DNA of 64,000 nt from assembly GCA_020736575.1 (NCBI GenBank), contig JAGPYM010000054.1, forward strand, positions 1-64,000. Direction: 5' to 3'. A program made the translations under genes and the position numbers. This document shows, piece by piece, positions 1 to 11,039 of this stretch (within the stretch, counting starts at the first letter, position 1; each line of letters opens with the position of its first letter). Origin of the DNA: Thelonectria olida (Eukaryota; Ascomycota; Sordariomycetes; Hypocreales; Nectriaceae). The notes below the pieces were generated by a model. That model was not told the DNA's origin, did no database searches, and saw only the letters and a list, made by a program, of their open reading frames with translations.

Positions 1-494
1 GCGTAAACATATTCAGCCGATGCATTCCCAGAAGGCGAGTACGCTAGCCAGGTCTGTTGAGAAATCTCATCCCGACCAGTGACATCGTCTTCTTCCAAAA
101 CCTCCTCCTTCAGGTTGACTTCGGATACTCGGCCACTTGAATCGGTAAATTGCAGTGATGCGCTGACTGGGTACCGCAGAAAAACGTCGTATTCTTTGAG
201 ATGCGACTCAACTCCATTTTCGTTCCACCTGTCTGAGGTCCATTGCGCAGCTTCCTTGCCGTAGCCGGCGAGTTTGTTCTGATGGCCATAGTAATAAGAC
301 CACTCATCGATGGTAACATTATCAAACGAATTAACCAGAATACTCTCGTTGTCGTCTAACACAGGCGGCCACTGGTCGTTGCGTTTGGCCAGCGGCTTTC
401 GATGAGTGTGGCGTGCAACCAAGTTCAAGTCGCGCTGACACGCAGACACGCCAGCGACAAAGATTCCAAAAACAGAGAGCTGCTTTACGCGCAT
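1..494 (-). CDS. M28 peptidase, glutamate carboxypeptidase-like (5' part only)
   Basis: The reverse strand from position 494 is open to the window edge, giving about 164 residues with no stop. It starts with a basic and hydrophobic leader (MRVKQLSVFGIFVAG) that looks like a signal peptide or signal anchor. The block FDNVTIDEWSYYYGH, followed by the tryptophan-rich stretch AAQWTSDRWNENGVESHLKE and then YPVSASLQF, is the N-terminal signature of the glutamate carboxypeptidase II / transferrin-receptor-like branch of the M28 metallopeptidases, just ahead of the PA domain. The zinc-binding catalytic part lies outside the window. Family members remove C-terminal glutamate from peptides in the vacuole or outside the cell. 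The promoter region holds a TATA-like TTATAA at about 598-604, some 105 bases upstream. The family call is fairly sure; the substrate is unknown. Confidence 0.8.
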   Translation of the reverse strand, partial: MRVKQLSVFGIFVAGVSACQRDLNLVARHTHRKPLAKRNDQWPPVLDDNESILVNSFDNVTIDEWSYYYGHQNKLAGYGKEAAQWTSDRWNENGVESHLKEYDVFLRYPVSASLQFTDSSGRVSEVNLKEEVLEEDDVTGRDEISQQTWLAYSPSGNASAEYVY

Positions 495-1961
495 TTTCAA
501 GGCTTTATACCGACTGAAACTCTCACTGCTATGAGTTGGGGTCTGTCTCGTGAGAACGGGAGGGTAGTAAAAACCCGGCGTCGCGGGAAGCACGAGGCTT
601 ATAAACGCACCAAGTCGTCATGATTGCCATGTTACAATGCACTTGATACCTGACGTGATGGGCAGGGAAGGATCGCATGCACAGTGGTACTATCCACTGT
701 CGGGTCATATTCCACTCCAAGATTGTCAGCTCGCGAGCTTGCGAGCTCGGAAACCGTCTCCTCAATGTCGTCATATCCATCTAGGACGTTCACAGCACGG
801 GCATCGGGGCCGGTTTGGGAAGCTCATAGACCTCCGGATGAGCCGTAGTCTTGGCTGTTGAGCGGGGAAGAGATCGAAGGATTTATTCACCTGCCTAATA
901 TGCGATAGAGCTCCTTGGCCACATGCCTCTGTGGGGTGAAGATAAGCATCTTTAGGTAGTGTAACATCGCTTGCGCCATGGAAGATGACATGGCGTGTTG
1001 CTTATAGAGTCCTTTCCATGCTTTGCACGATCCCGCTCTTGGATATCCTCGTGGCAAGTTTTGAATTAACAGTCCACTCTAGTCGGTAGGTAGGCAGTAA
1101 GTCGACTGATATTGTTGCGTTGGGTAACGTCCTTTTTGGGGGTTTGTTCCTCGGATTGATAGAAGGTAAATGACACCAGAAGCCATATTGACAATGTCAG
1201 CCAGTTTCTAATAAAAATAAATAGAATCAAGCCCAATTGCGCCAAGAGTCCTATTTTTATCACCACTATGAACCGGTCGTACGCTCTACACAAGGGTACT
1301 CTCCATTGCCTGGGCAGGTAGATAATAAACGATATGCCGAGCGCCGCGGCGCGTGAAAATATCCTTTCTAAGTAAAAGGCAACCCAATCAGTAAGAATTT
1401 CAACCTCAGACAGCTAGCCCAGGCCATATCCAACTACCAGGGCTCGGGCCCAAAGCGACCTGGTAACGGCCGCGGTTCAATGTGCAGGACGATATAATGG
1501 AGCGAATGGGGATCAAGATCCCATTTCAAAAGAGGAGAGCTTCAACCCCCATCTCACCGCCAGTATCATTCCAACTCTATCGCTCGACGTCTGGCTAGTC
1601 TGGTCCACTTTCTTATATGCAAAGAATGAAATTCGCCCGGCACCAATCACCGAGACTATCGCCAAGATCAATTATGAAAATCTTTACAAGCAACGCGGTT
1701 CACTTGAAGGAGTTTGACATGGGATCCGCCTGTTTGTAGGGATACTTTATCATGTGCCGTTTTCAGATCGGGACTTCGGCAGAGACCATATGTGTACATA
1801 TGGTAGCCATTGGGTGTAAACTTCATCCTAAGCTTCAGATAGACATCTTTTCATATCAACTGCACTATCCAATTTAGATGCTATTCTCCTCGAGCCGACT
1901 ACCCAAACGGACCTAATTTGTCTTCCAACGGCTTCAACGAACGCAATACTCTTCAAATACA
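495..1961. other. intergenic, no gene recognised
   Basis: No reading frame here has recognisable protein character. The part next to 494 is the promoter of the M28 peptidase gene. The only structure seen is a short inverted repeat at 1785-1804, two CCATATG/CATATGG arms around four bases. Confidence 0.6.
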
Positions 1962-2898
1962 ATGCCGCACGTTATGAGTTCCCTTCTAAGCCAGTCCCCT
2001 GTGGGACAGCTCCTGCAGTTGATGACCGGGAATCGCGTCCTGCCTTGTGTCGAGGAAGGCCGGATTTTAACCTCCCTGACACGTGGCTGCATGTCAACAA
2101 GGGCGAGACCCGGTTGCAGACGGCGAGTGGTAGCGAGGGGCCATTCTCGAGAGAGCCATTTAAACAGTCTCAAGGCTCCGATACGGAAGTGAACTGTCAC
2201 GATATTAAACAAGAGACGGATCGTATTCCCTACACGATACACATAGCCTGAGGCCGCACATGAGAGAAAACAGTGCCGTACATTGGATAGGGGCTCGGAA
2301 TGAACAATCCTCGCAAGATGGAAAGGACTAAGTCGATACAAGCGTGCTCAACGACTACGCCGCCTTACAGTTGATGATCGTTTCATATCGCCGGGTGAAC
2401 TCATACGGGTCAAACTCAGGTTTGTCGAAGTGGTCATTGGGGTCCTAATCCCTGCTATGGTGACCTCGTTTGGCGTCACCGGTGGGCTTTTGATCTTCGC
2501 TTGGACAAGCCGCGCTGACTTCCCATGGATCGCCAGTGTCATCGGCACTACCGGATACAGCGCAGACCTTTTTGTTGTCATGCAGTGCATCTTTGTCTAC
2601 ACCCTCCTGTCCTGAGTATTCCCTGCCATTCCTGTCATGGTCGAGCATTGACATGCAGCAGATACACCTAATACTCGGCCAGCCTCTTCGCCGCCAACGA
2701 CTTCTTCCGCAGTGCTCTCACTGGTGCTCACTTGTGGTTGTGGTCTCTTCTCTCGGCCCCTCATTCGCAATTTGGGTGTCGATCGTGGTTGTTGCGGTAC
2801 CGACTGGGTTGTCAGGGCTTGGTATTGTTGGCGTATGGATGGTGTACTTCTACGACGCTCAGCTGCGGGCCAAGTCAAAATTTGCTTCCAAAGATTGA
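1962..2898 (+). pseudogene. decayed MFS drug/polyamine-type transporter (DHA1)
   Basis: Fragments of one MFS protein follow each other on the plus strand in changing frames. SPVGQLLQLMTGNRVLP (from 1985) shifts into RPDFNLPDTW at about 2060; this is the cytoplasmic N-terminal linker typical of fungal DHA1 transporters. From 2347 a second block reads LRRLTVDDRFISPGELIRVK and then two membrane segments up to a stop at 2615. The motif FAANDFFRSALTGA (2687-2728), FSRPLIRNLG and the C-terminal VYFYDAQLRAKSKFA lie in three different frames. The central half, with most membrane helices, is missing. The gene has at least three frame changes, several stops and a large internal deletion, so it cannot be functional. 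The intact parent would have pumped small molecules out at the plasma membrane. Confidence 0.8.
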
Positions 2899-3757
2899 GT
2901 TGTCAATCAGCCCAAAAATGGGCGGTAGGGGGATTTTCTAAACTTGAGGTTGCTTACTGAGCTGAAACCAAGGCCCCTATCTATTAGTGAAGATTGCTAG
3001 AGACATTGACTTGAGTCTGCTTAAGAACTCAAGTCTACCCCTAAGGCGGGTGATGGGTGACGACCAATCTCGATACGCTAGACAGTATGGATGGTCTAGC
3101 TCTCACATTTGACGGCCAGTTCCATGCGATTTGAGGAAGTGTCATGCCCAGGCCGTGGCTTGCAAATGCCCCACCTGGTTAATTACCTACCTACCTACCT
3201 AAGTTAGAAGCCGGGCTCCGAAAGGCTCAGCATCTGGCCCGCAATACCCTCGCCCATTTGATCATTTGCTCGCAAATGCCCCTCTTGACAGCCAATTGTC
3301 GTTTGGGGCCCAGATTTGAGATGCCTCTGCCATTCTATTTCCCTAGTAAGCCTGGTTCTCCAAGTCTAAGCCCCTTCTCCACAAGCTCGCACTTGCGGTC
3401 TCGCACTCAGGACCTCGCACTCACGACCTCGGACTCTAATGTAACCTCGTATTTCACTCTGTTGGCTACGCCTCAAAACTCGCACTCTGAAAGTTGAAGA
3501 CTTACACAATAGTATTCGAACAGGGTTAATCTCGTTTTTTTTCTATTCCCAAACGGGCTTTCACTGGTCCGTTAGATCTAGACCGATTGACTAGGGTCCT
3601 CCTCTTTTAATGAAGAAGATCACATGCTTGGGGTGAAGAATCGGCTATGCTGGGCAAAAGTTCTTTTCATAGCATTGAATCAAGCCAGGTAATCAAGTAT
3701 TATTCATTTTATTACAAAATCAAAAGTTGCCGCTGCCTTATAGATTTCTCTTCTCTT
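2899..3757. other. intergenic with simple repeats
   Basis: No gene was found. There is a short (TACC)4 microsatellite at 3184-3200 and an imperfect repetition of CTCGCACT-like units at about 3386-3436. The right end leads into the promoter of the small secreted protein gene. Confidence 0.6.
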
Positions 3758-3763
3758 TATAAA
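3758..3763 (+). promoter_or_regulatory. TATA box of the small secreted protein gene
   Basis: A perfect TATAAA lies 111 bases ahead of the start codon at 3874. It is followed by a pyrimidine-rich leader that ends in CACCGCAAC before the ATG, the usual layout of a strongly expressed fungal gene. Confidence 0.6.
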
Positions 3764-3873
3764 GTCAGCACCTCTCGCTGGCCTCAAGCTTTCCACTTTA
3801 CCAATGTTTCCATCGTCGTATTCTTACACCTACTTCTTTTCCTTTTTCCAGCCCTACCAACAATCACCGCAAC

Positions 3874-4435
3874 ATGCGTGTCTCACCTAGCACCTGGCTT
3901 GTAGCGCTTGCGGCTGCTCTAAAACCTGTCGCAGCGTGGGAATGTGAGTCCTCGTCCCAGTTCCGCACCTGCACCTCCAACGGTATACAAGTTCACCAAA
4001 GACCTCTCTAATATCTATCCGTAGTTACCGCTTATGACGGCACCCTTTCTTGCTTTGCTAATGGCAATACACAATATCGCATCATATCAGGCGGGGGCAA
4101 AAGCGGATGTCTCACTTTCGGTCGAGACATGCCAGGCACCGGTTGTACCAAGTATACCAGTGGCGGCGGCGTCCGTGGACCCTGTGACGGGCAAGCATTT
4201 GCACCTATCTCGATTCTCGTACAGCCGGACACTGTGTGCATGATTTTCAGAGACGGCAATTGTCAGCAGGAGGCCAATGTCATTGTCCCTCAAAATGGTC
4301 AACCTACTTGTGGAAATGGAATCGGCCTTTCTACGACCATTGGGTCTATTATATGTGTAAGTCTTCCTTGCTCAATAGTTGACAGTACAATTCTTAATTA
4401 TATTCTAGATTCCTGCCTCCGACTTCCATACCTGA
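3874..4435 (+). CDS. small secreted cysteine-rich protein, effector-like
   Basis: Three exons (3874-3943, 4025-4356, 4409-4435) join in frame to a 142-residue protein. The introns of 81 and 52 bases have GTGAGT and GTAAGT donors. Residues 1-21 (MRVSPSTWLVALAAALKPVAA) form a signal peptide. The mature part of about 120 residues holds eight cysteines, an even number that suits four disulfides, and is rich in glycine, threonine and serine. It has no membrane segment or catalytic motif and ends in SDFHT. It is therefore probably exported and acts outside the cell, on a host or on competing microbes. I do not recognise a named family. The gene stands alone between two relics, with its own TATA box, which fits an effector candidate in a gene-poor region. 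Structure confidence is high; function is inference only. Confidence 0.8.
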
Positions 4436-5077
4436 GGACACCTCGAGACCGTGGTTTCGGAGCCACTGGCCTGCTGTCGGGTGTCGAGTCTATATACAGA
4501 CGTATCCAAATACTAGATAGCTTGTTTTACTTCTACAAATTGACTCGATGACCTTGTTCACGCGGTCCCCTTTATTAGTATCCGGCTTGCCTCCCATCGG
4601 CCGCCTCATGCGGTTGGGATTAGCCCTAAGTAATCCCAAAGAAAGTTGCCCTAAAGAAAGGAAATCAGTTGTCTCTTCACCTATGCCCGTAAATAAATAG
4701 AAACAAGACCTTTAGAATGGAAAGGACAGGCTTGCGTGGGTACAAAATAGACCAACAACTTTGAACCTGCTGGCGGATGGAGAGCAGTCCACTCAATGCC
4801 TGTTGCGAAAGGAGTCGTTAGTTGGCCAAAGTTCGTACGGCTCTATATCCCATGAGCCCCAATCAAAAGGGTTGTTATAGGACCAGTGGAATCTCAAACT
4901 TACCCTTAGCCCTAATAGAAAACCAACCTTCACCTGGACTTCAATACTTCTCAGCTCCTCATCACTGTGACCATCAATTCATAAGGGAATGCAATGATCT
5001 TGGCCTGAAGGCCCACGCGAACTGTCACGACTTAATGAAATAAGTTTCAAGGCATAAGGAGAGTCAGTATACGTTGT
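4436..5077. other. intergenic, nothing recognised
   Basis: This is the 3' flank of the small secreted protein gene and of the F-box relic. No coding pattern, repeat or RNA gene was recognised. Confidence 0.6.
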
Positions 5078-6340
5078 TCATTTCTGGGGGCATACGCAAC
5101 AGAAGAACGAGTAAATAAAACTAACACCAAACTCTGCCTCAACTGTAGAAATGCCTTCGGCTTTAGTCAAGTGCCATCTTGGGAAATCTCCTGGTTCGCC
5201 TGCCCAAGAGGACATTGCGCCATCTTCCGTGATAATGGCGATTGCCCTGATGCCTGAAATATCAAGAGCTAGCTCCCATCCTTGGATCCGTTGGGTAGTT
5301 GGAACCGGAATGGGAACGTTTTGGTCCTGGTGCAGGTATCCGGGAGTATAATGCTGGCCAGATTTATCAACAAATGATAAGCCTGAAACAAATCGGCCGG
5401 CTCCGGTGCGAACAAAAGATACAGACATGTGCTGTACTTCATGAGGTTGTTGGAAGTGAAGAGCCTGAGCCCGCAAATCCCGACATCCATGATCAAAGTT
5501 CTTCATTGGGTTATTGATACCACGTGGAGCTACACGCCAAAAGAGTTTTCCTTCAGCTTCAAAGGGTTCACTTGGCATAAAGGCTTGAACCAAGTCTTCA
5601 ATGGAGACCCATTACACGAAACACCTTCCATCTCATGGAGCGTTGTTTGGAGGAGCTTGGCGAGTCCCCAGACGCGCCATCGATTGGCCATGCTTGGATT
5701 ATTGTAAGCCCAGATCTGGATTGATAGATATAGCGCTCTCCACGGCCCCGGATGGTCGGTAAAAACCTCGGGTATGTCATCGAACTCGTTACCTCGTTGG
5801 AATCGTGATGCCCAAAACTTCTCTGGAAAGCTCAACATAACGAAGGCTGGAGACGCAAGACATAGAGAGCGAATGTCGCGAGTTGGAAGGAGTATGGCAA
5901 TAGGTTGAAGGAGTTCCGATGATAACCGAGAGAACGTATCTCCCTCGAGCCGAGTTGCTCGGGGTTGAGACGAGGCTAGAACGTATCATTCTGTGGGCGG
6001 GCAGCGTACTTAATGGCCTTCGCAAGGCTAGGAACTTCAAAGGGATCTGACCGTAAATCCTAGGGTAGAGTTGTCAAGTCCGAGAAGCGTCTATCCAGGA
6101 CAGGGATTTTGAGGCTCCTCACGAGGGCTGCAGCCCCTCCGTAATTGTGTTATCACCATTATGTGTAACCCCGATGATCGTTTGAGGACATCAGCCTCAC
6201 TGCCGAATATCGACGCATCTCCGATATGCTGCGTGTTGAGGTTTAGAGAGCCTGCCAATAGCTCCCTTGCCGAGAAATGAAGGAACGCCCAGACACTTAG
6301 CCCTGCGGGCAGAAAGTCTACAAGGTGGTAAACCATGTCT
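5078..6340 (-). pseudogene. decayed F-box protein gene
   Basis: Read on the minus strand, about 420 codons of an ascomycete F-box protein survive in several frames. The piece at 6165-5960 gives HNYGGAAALVRSLKIP, then DPFEVPSLAKAIKYAARPQN, then a stop. A new frame carries the F-box itself (FSRLSSELLQPIAILLPTRD, about 5930-5870) and a FWASRF motif. At 5593-5530 the frame changes again and the C-terminal beta-rich domain follows (GYLHQDQNVPIPVP, GWELALDISGIRAIAIITED, EPGDFPRWHLTKAEG), ending at 5078. Two frame shifts and at least two stops were seen, with no intron boundaries that repair them. F-box proteins normally recruit substrates to SCF ubiquitin ligases. The C-terminal domain resembles the uncharacterised domain common in large ascomycete F-box families. 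Confidence 0.75.
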
Positions 6341-7049
6341 CAGCCTTCTCAGCCTAGTTTGCAACGCAGACTTGTGGGTGCGCACTCGCAAAGAGCTGGA
6401 TGAAACCGGGGTGCCCGTTAATTGACCAACGAGCACAACTAGCCAGGGGCTTGGTCGAAAGCCATGAATTCACTCAAGCAAACAGAAGGAGTTAGTTGAG
6501 ATCGACAGTCTTGACAACCACTCTCGCATACGCGAGCGTTGTGGAATTAGCCAAGTCTTAAATATTCACGACTATGCAAAGCGCTGGGGCATTTTAAGGG
6601 GTAGGCGCACGATTGAGATTGGCTGGCGCTGTCATGCGTCTTGAATGCCCCGAGAGGCCTTGCGGGGAGGCTCGCGATACGTCGTTAGTCAAATCTTTAA
6701 GCATTTTTTAAAGTGTGTTGTGAGAAATGCTACCCACGAACTGCGCTCCCCTATTCCCCGCCGTTGCTTGATCGAAATCAAGTTGCATGTGGCTGAGAGC
6801 TCTCTATGGGTGCCAGTGCTGCCACGCGTGGAGAACTAGTAGTATTTAGTTGAGTCCAAGTAGTAATCATTCGACTCCTTACACTCAGCCGCTAACAATC
6901 TACCATCCGTCTTCAAAGCCCGAAATAGGGGGACTTCCTACCCTCAACCGCTAACAATATACCATCCGTCTTTAAATTCCGAGGTAGAACATACTCGAGG
7001 AACATCTACGCTTAGATGATGCCTTGTTGTTATCAGTATAAGCCATCGC
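6341..7049. other. intergenic, contains a tandem duplication
   Basis: No coding sequence was recognised. The right part contains the 59-base-period duplication listed separately. Confidence 0.6.
6886..6988 (+). repeat. tandem duplication, period 59
   Basis: A unit starting CAGCCGCTAACAATCTACCA at 6886 recurs at 6945 as CAACCGCTAACAATATACCA. About 43 of the 59 bases are clearly alike between the copies. It lies just beyond the 3' end of the MFS transporter gene and is probably a simple local duplication. Confidence 0.7.
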
Positions 7050-8665
7050 CTAAACGGACTCCTTGGCACCAGCATGCTCAACGTAATGAGTCGTCTTGCT
7101 GCCATCCAACGCATCGGCGGGATCGCCAACAGCAGCAGCTGGCCCATCAAAGATGAACGCAATCTCCTCCAAAGCCGGCCCCTTTGTCTCCGGGAAGACG
7201 AGATAAATACCAACAAACTCGACCATGACCCAAATAATAAAGATGATATAAAACTTCCAGGCGATCTCCTCCAAGCCGATGGGGACGGTGAAGGTGGAGA
7301 GCATCATGAAGGCGAATTGGACAAAGTAGAAGAAGGACAACCCCTTAGTGCGGAGACGATAGGGAAGAATCTCAGGGATGTAGAGGCCGAGGTTGCCATT
7401 GAAGCCCAGATTGTAAGCGGGTGAGAAGAGGTAAAGAAACGCAACAACAGCATAGGCGGCGGCCTTGTTACTGGAGTCCTTGGCGAAAACGGCACTGCCA
7501 GCCGTGATGCAAATGACGACGATCCAGATGGCGGAGAGAGACCACAAGAAAAGCTTGCGGCGACCGACCTTAGCCGGCAGCGTGGCAAAGTAGATGGCGG
7601 TAAACCACGAGAGCATCTGGTTGGTGGCGTTGATGAGGGTCTGCTGGAGGTCTGATTTCAAGCCGACTGAATGTAGGATAGGCGAGAGGTAATACGACAC
7701 GAAAGCATTACCCGACATCTGCGAACAGATTGCGGCCCAGACCATAATGAAGGTTCGCTTGCGGTTACCGGGGGTGCTGACGAGATCGCGAAGAAAAGCG
7801 AAGACGTTGTTCTGGTTGGTAGCCTCGACACGCAGCGCATCTAGGATCTCAGTGTACTCGAATTGGACCACCGGATCGGAAGCATTGCCCTCGCCGTGGT
7901 ACTTGGCAAGCATGGCCAGGGCCTCTTCGTTACGGCCTTTGCTGACGAGCCAGCGAGGGGACTCGGGGACGAACCAGATAAAAAGTAGCTGGATGATAGA
8001 CGGCATTCCCTGCAAGGCTGACGGAATGCGCCACGAAGCCGTGCTATCAATTCGAAAGGTCCCGAAAGTGCACCAGCCGGCAATGATAGACCCAACAGAG
8101 TAGAATGTAAGGAAGAGGGCGGTGGCGGTGCTGCGTTGGGCCGGGTGCGCGATCTCGGTGATATAGGGAGCACCCACTCCGGCGACGACGACGCTGCCGG
8201 CTCCGATAATGACACGTGAGATAATGAACATGGCGATGTTGATAGCAGCGCCCTGGACAGCGGCGCCGACGCAGCACAGAGCTGCTCCCGTGGCGAGACC
8301 AACGCGTCGGCCAAAGGTATCGGCCATGGGCGAGATCAAAAACGTGCCGACGATTCCGCCCAGAGGGTACGCGGCGTTGAAGAAGCCGAGCAAAGCGCCA
8401 GTGGGCGTTCCGAAGTACGTCTGCCAATGCGTCACAGACTGGAGACCGTTCATCATACTTCCGTCAAATCTGAATTTGTTCTGGTTAGTTGAGAGTATAA
8501 CCGTGTCGACAGTCGAGGCTGGACGAACCCTTGAGAAAAGATAGACAGCAGCGGCACGATCATGAGAACGTTGAGAGCCCGAAGGTTGCGATACTTCCAC
8601 CAGTGCGCCGTGTCGACGGGCGAGGACTGCAGGACCGCGTCCTGGTGAGCATTTGTAGCCGCCAT
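7050..8665 (-). CDS. MFS sugar transporter (lactose permease/hexose type)
   Basis: Two exons (8665-8529 and 8469-7050) with a 59-base intron encode 518 residues. The junction reads SQG|FDGSMMNG, the conserved end of helix 1 in fungal sugar porters. Twelve membrane segments are visible. Signature motifs are ADTFGRR after helix 2, PESPRWL before the central loop, and FPETKG after helix 12, the hallmarks of the sugar porter family. Start 8665 (MAATNAHQ) is preferred; an in-frame ATG at 8707 would add 14 residues. The protein should import a mono- or disaccharide across the plasma membrane by proton symport. It is divergent from a Zn2Cys6 regulator and lies next to GH78 and GH79 genes, which suggests that it imports products or substrates of those enzymes. 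The exact sugar cannot be read from the sequence. Confidence 0.9.
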
Positions 8666-8975
8666 GGTGAAGTCGGAAGATGGTCGAGAAGTTGATGCGG
8701 GTTGCAAGTCGCCGAAGTGACCTGGATGTAAGTGATGAGCAGCAGTGGATCCGGGCGCATATTCTGGCTATATCTATACTTCTCGAGCAGCCCTCACCAC
8801 CCGTTCTCGGGCCCAGCTTGGCCGAAACGAAGAATGCACCCCAGAGCGCATCAGCTGTCAGTCCGGAGAACCTGGGGAGCACTAGCAAAGTCCCCATGTC
8901 ACGCGCCAGGTTCCGCCGCCATTTAAGGGCTAACATCCCCCGACGACAGCTGGAATTCCTGCAACCCACTCCATC
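8666..8975. promoter_or_regulatory. shared divergent promoter: sugar transporter and Zn2Cys6 regulator
   Basis: Only 310 bases separate the start codons of the transporter (minus) and the regulator (plus). A TATA-like element, GGCTATATCTATA, lies at about 8766-8778. Such a short divergent region is consistent with joint control of both genes, possibly with autoregulation by the Zn2Cys6 protein. No specific binding site was established. Confidence 0.5.
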
Positions 8976-10982
8976 ATGTCCGAGCCTGGCCCACGGCGCA
9001 ACATGGCCCGAAACACAACGTCGTACGTTCCCCGCCCGCCCCAGCGTTGTCGCCCCAGCTAATGACTGATGGTCTAGATGCGAGCGGTGCAAGCAGCGCA
9101 AAACCAAATGTGATCGCCAATTGCCTTCGTGTCGACGCTGCGAGGGAGCACAGGTCGACTGTGAATACGCGGGTCGTCGGAAGCCAGGATTCCCGGCAGG
9201 CCACCGTCAGGTCTTGGAAGACAAGATCGGTGAGTGCTGGATACCCGTAGCTAGCTTGGTTCGGTAGCTGATGCCCCGTCGCCAGAAAAGTTGGAAGCAG
9301 AGCTACGAGCCCTTCGTGCTAATCCTGGGGCGAACACTCCAGACGAGCCCCCGACCGAGGCTGCCTCTGGGCGAGAAACCTCGTCAGTCACTGCAGTTCT
9401 TCCCCGAGACGCTGCATCAGCCACGTACGAACGGACTTGCAAAGTTAAGGAGCGACAGCCTCCGACCGACCTCCTGCTGTCCCTGACGGCGCTGTATTTT
9501 CGCCACATCCACCCATGGTTCCCCTTCCTGGATGTGCGGCGCGTGTACGCTGACATGGGCTTGATGGACGAGCCGTCGCTGCTCTACTATGCTCTCTTTG
9601 GAGTCTCGCTACCCTACTCCTTCGACTCCCGGCTTGACCAGGCCTCGAGCGATTCATTCTGGAAGTACTCAAAGCGAAGAATTTTTGTCGACGTGCTAGA
9701 AGAGCCCTCATATAGTTCCCTGGAAGTGCTGACTGTGCTCGTCGTTGACCTGTCGGGCATGACCCACGGCCCTCAGGTCTGGGGTGCTTTAGCAGTGGCG
9801 ACGAAACTGGCAGTTCAGCTCAATAACACGGATGGTCTGATATTCCGAACGTCAACGGCCGACGGCGGCGAGTCACTGAGCAAGGCGGATCGCATCTCCC
9901 GGCAGCGACTATTCTGGGCCATCTACGCACTTGACTGCTACATCTGCATCACAACTAATCACCCATCGACGCTGAGCAATGACCATATCCAGCACTTTCT
10001 GCCTTCTCGACAGCAGGCCTGGCGGGAGAGCCCATTGGAACCGAACGGGTCAGCCGCCACTCCTGCCTTCATTTTCAGCTACCAGCTGGAACTCCTCGAC
10101 CTGTCCCGCAAGGTGCACAGAGTAGGCGTGAACTACGTGACCTCGGTGCAGAACCAAGAGTCGCTGGCCTACTGGTTGGAAGACTTGCAGAAGACCTTCA
10201 CCGAACTCAACGACTGGATGCAAGCCTTGCCATCGCCTCTGCTCCGGCATGATGCAGCCTCGGAGCACCCGCCAAAGGCCGTTGGATCCGCGCTCTTTAT
10301 GCTGCACGGCTATTTCCACGCCCTCGTCATCTATGTCGGTGGCCTAGCAGCAGCCTCAGCGGTTGGAGATCTTCAGCTGGAAACCCACGCCGATATTCGT
10401 CAACGATGTCAGGAGGGTTGCCAGCGCAGTGTTGAGGCCATGGCCCAGATCGTCGCCAAAGCGACTGGCCATGTCAGCGACAAGCTTGGCTGGCCCTTTG
10501 CCTGGTCGATATGGGTGGCGGCACGGTACCTGATTATACAAAGGTACAAGGCCGTACAAGATAAACAGCAGACCAGTGCCACACTGCTTCTCTTTTCTGG
10601 CTTCTTGGTCAAGATGGGCCGCTTCTGGCAGATCAGCCTCACCTACGCTCGGCTCCTCCACCAAGCCATCTCGGACTTGGAGGCAGGTATCGAAGGCAGT
10701 GTCCTTCAGCTCATGACTGACTTGCGAGTCCCGACGTCTCACCTGGAAGACCAATCTCGACCCGATCCTATGCTGCGTGGTACCATCAACCAGGACCAGC
10801 CCGTGTCAATGTACGAGAGTCCTAACCCAGACTTCATGGCGCTGGGCCGATCTGATGAGTTGCTCTCTGTCTTTCCGGACGAGCTTGGCTTTCATATGCC
10901 GCACCAAACGTCGGATACCTGGTTTCGAGTGCCCTTGTTTGCGTCGTCGGCGTACCAATACGATGCTTCCGAGCCCAGATGA
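8976..10982 (+). CDS. Zn2Cys6 transcription factor with fungal-specific regulatory domain
   Basis: Three exons (8976-9022, 9078-9229, 9286-10982) join to 631 residues. The zinc cluster is split by intron 1 and reads CERCKQRKTKCDR, then CRRCEGAQVDC, giving all six cysteines with usual spacing (about residues 17-44). It is followed by the basic linker GRRKPGFPAGH, and intron 2 falls at the start of the dimerisation helix EKLEAELRALRANPG. The C-terminal part shows the fungal_trans middle homology region (RIFVDVLEEPSYSSLEVLTV, DGGESLSKADRISRQRLFW). The protein should bind CGG-containing sites as a dimer in the nucleus. Its place between the transporter and the first rhamnosidase makes it the likely pathway-specific activator of the 7-22 kb locus. 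That link is inference from position. Confidence 0.88.
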
Positions 10983-11039
10983 GGACGCACGGCGATAGTT
11001 ACAAAAGTCAAGTCCGTATCTATAATGATCTAAGTACAT

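Noticed and set aside
1785..1804. Short inverted repeat ACCATATG/CATATGGT
   Set aside because: It is isolated, without flanking duplication or promoter context; likely chance.
8666..9107. Upstream extension of the first sugar transporter to a 685-residue frame starting at 9107
   Set aside because: The extension has no transporter character, reads through the 59-base intron, and covers the first exons of the divergent regulator.
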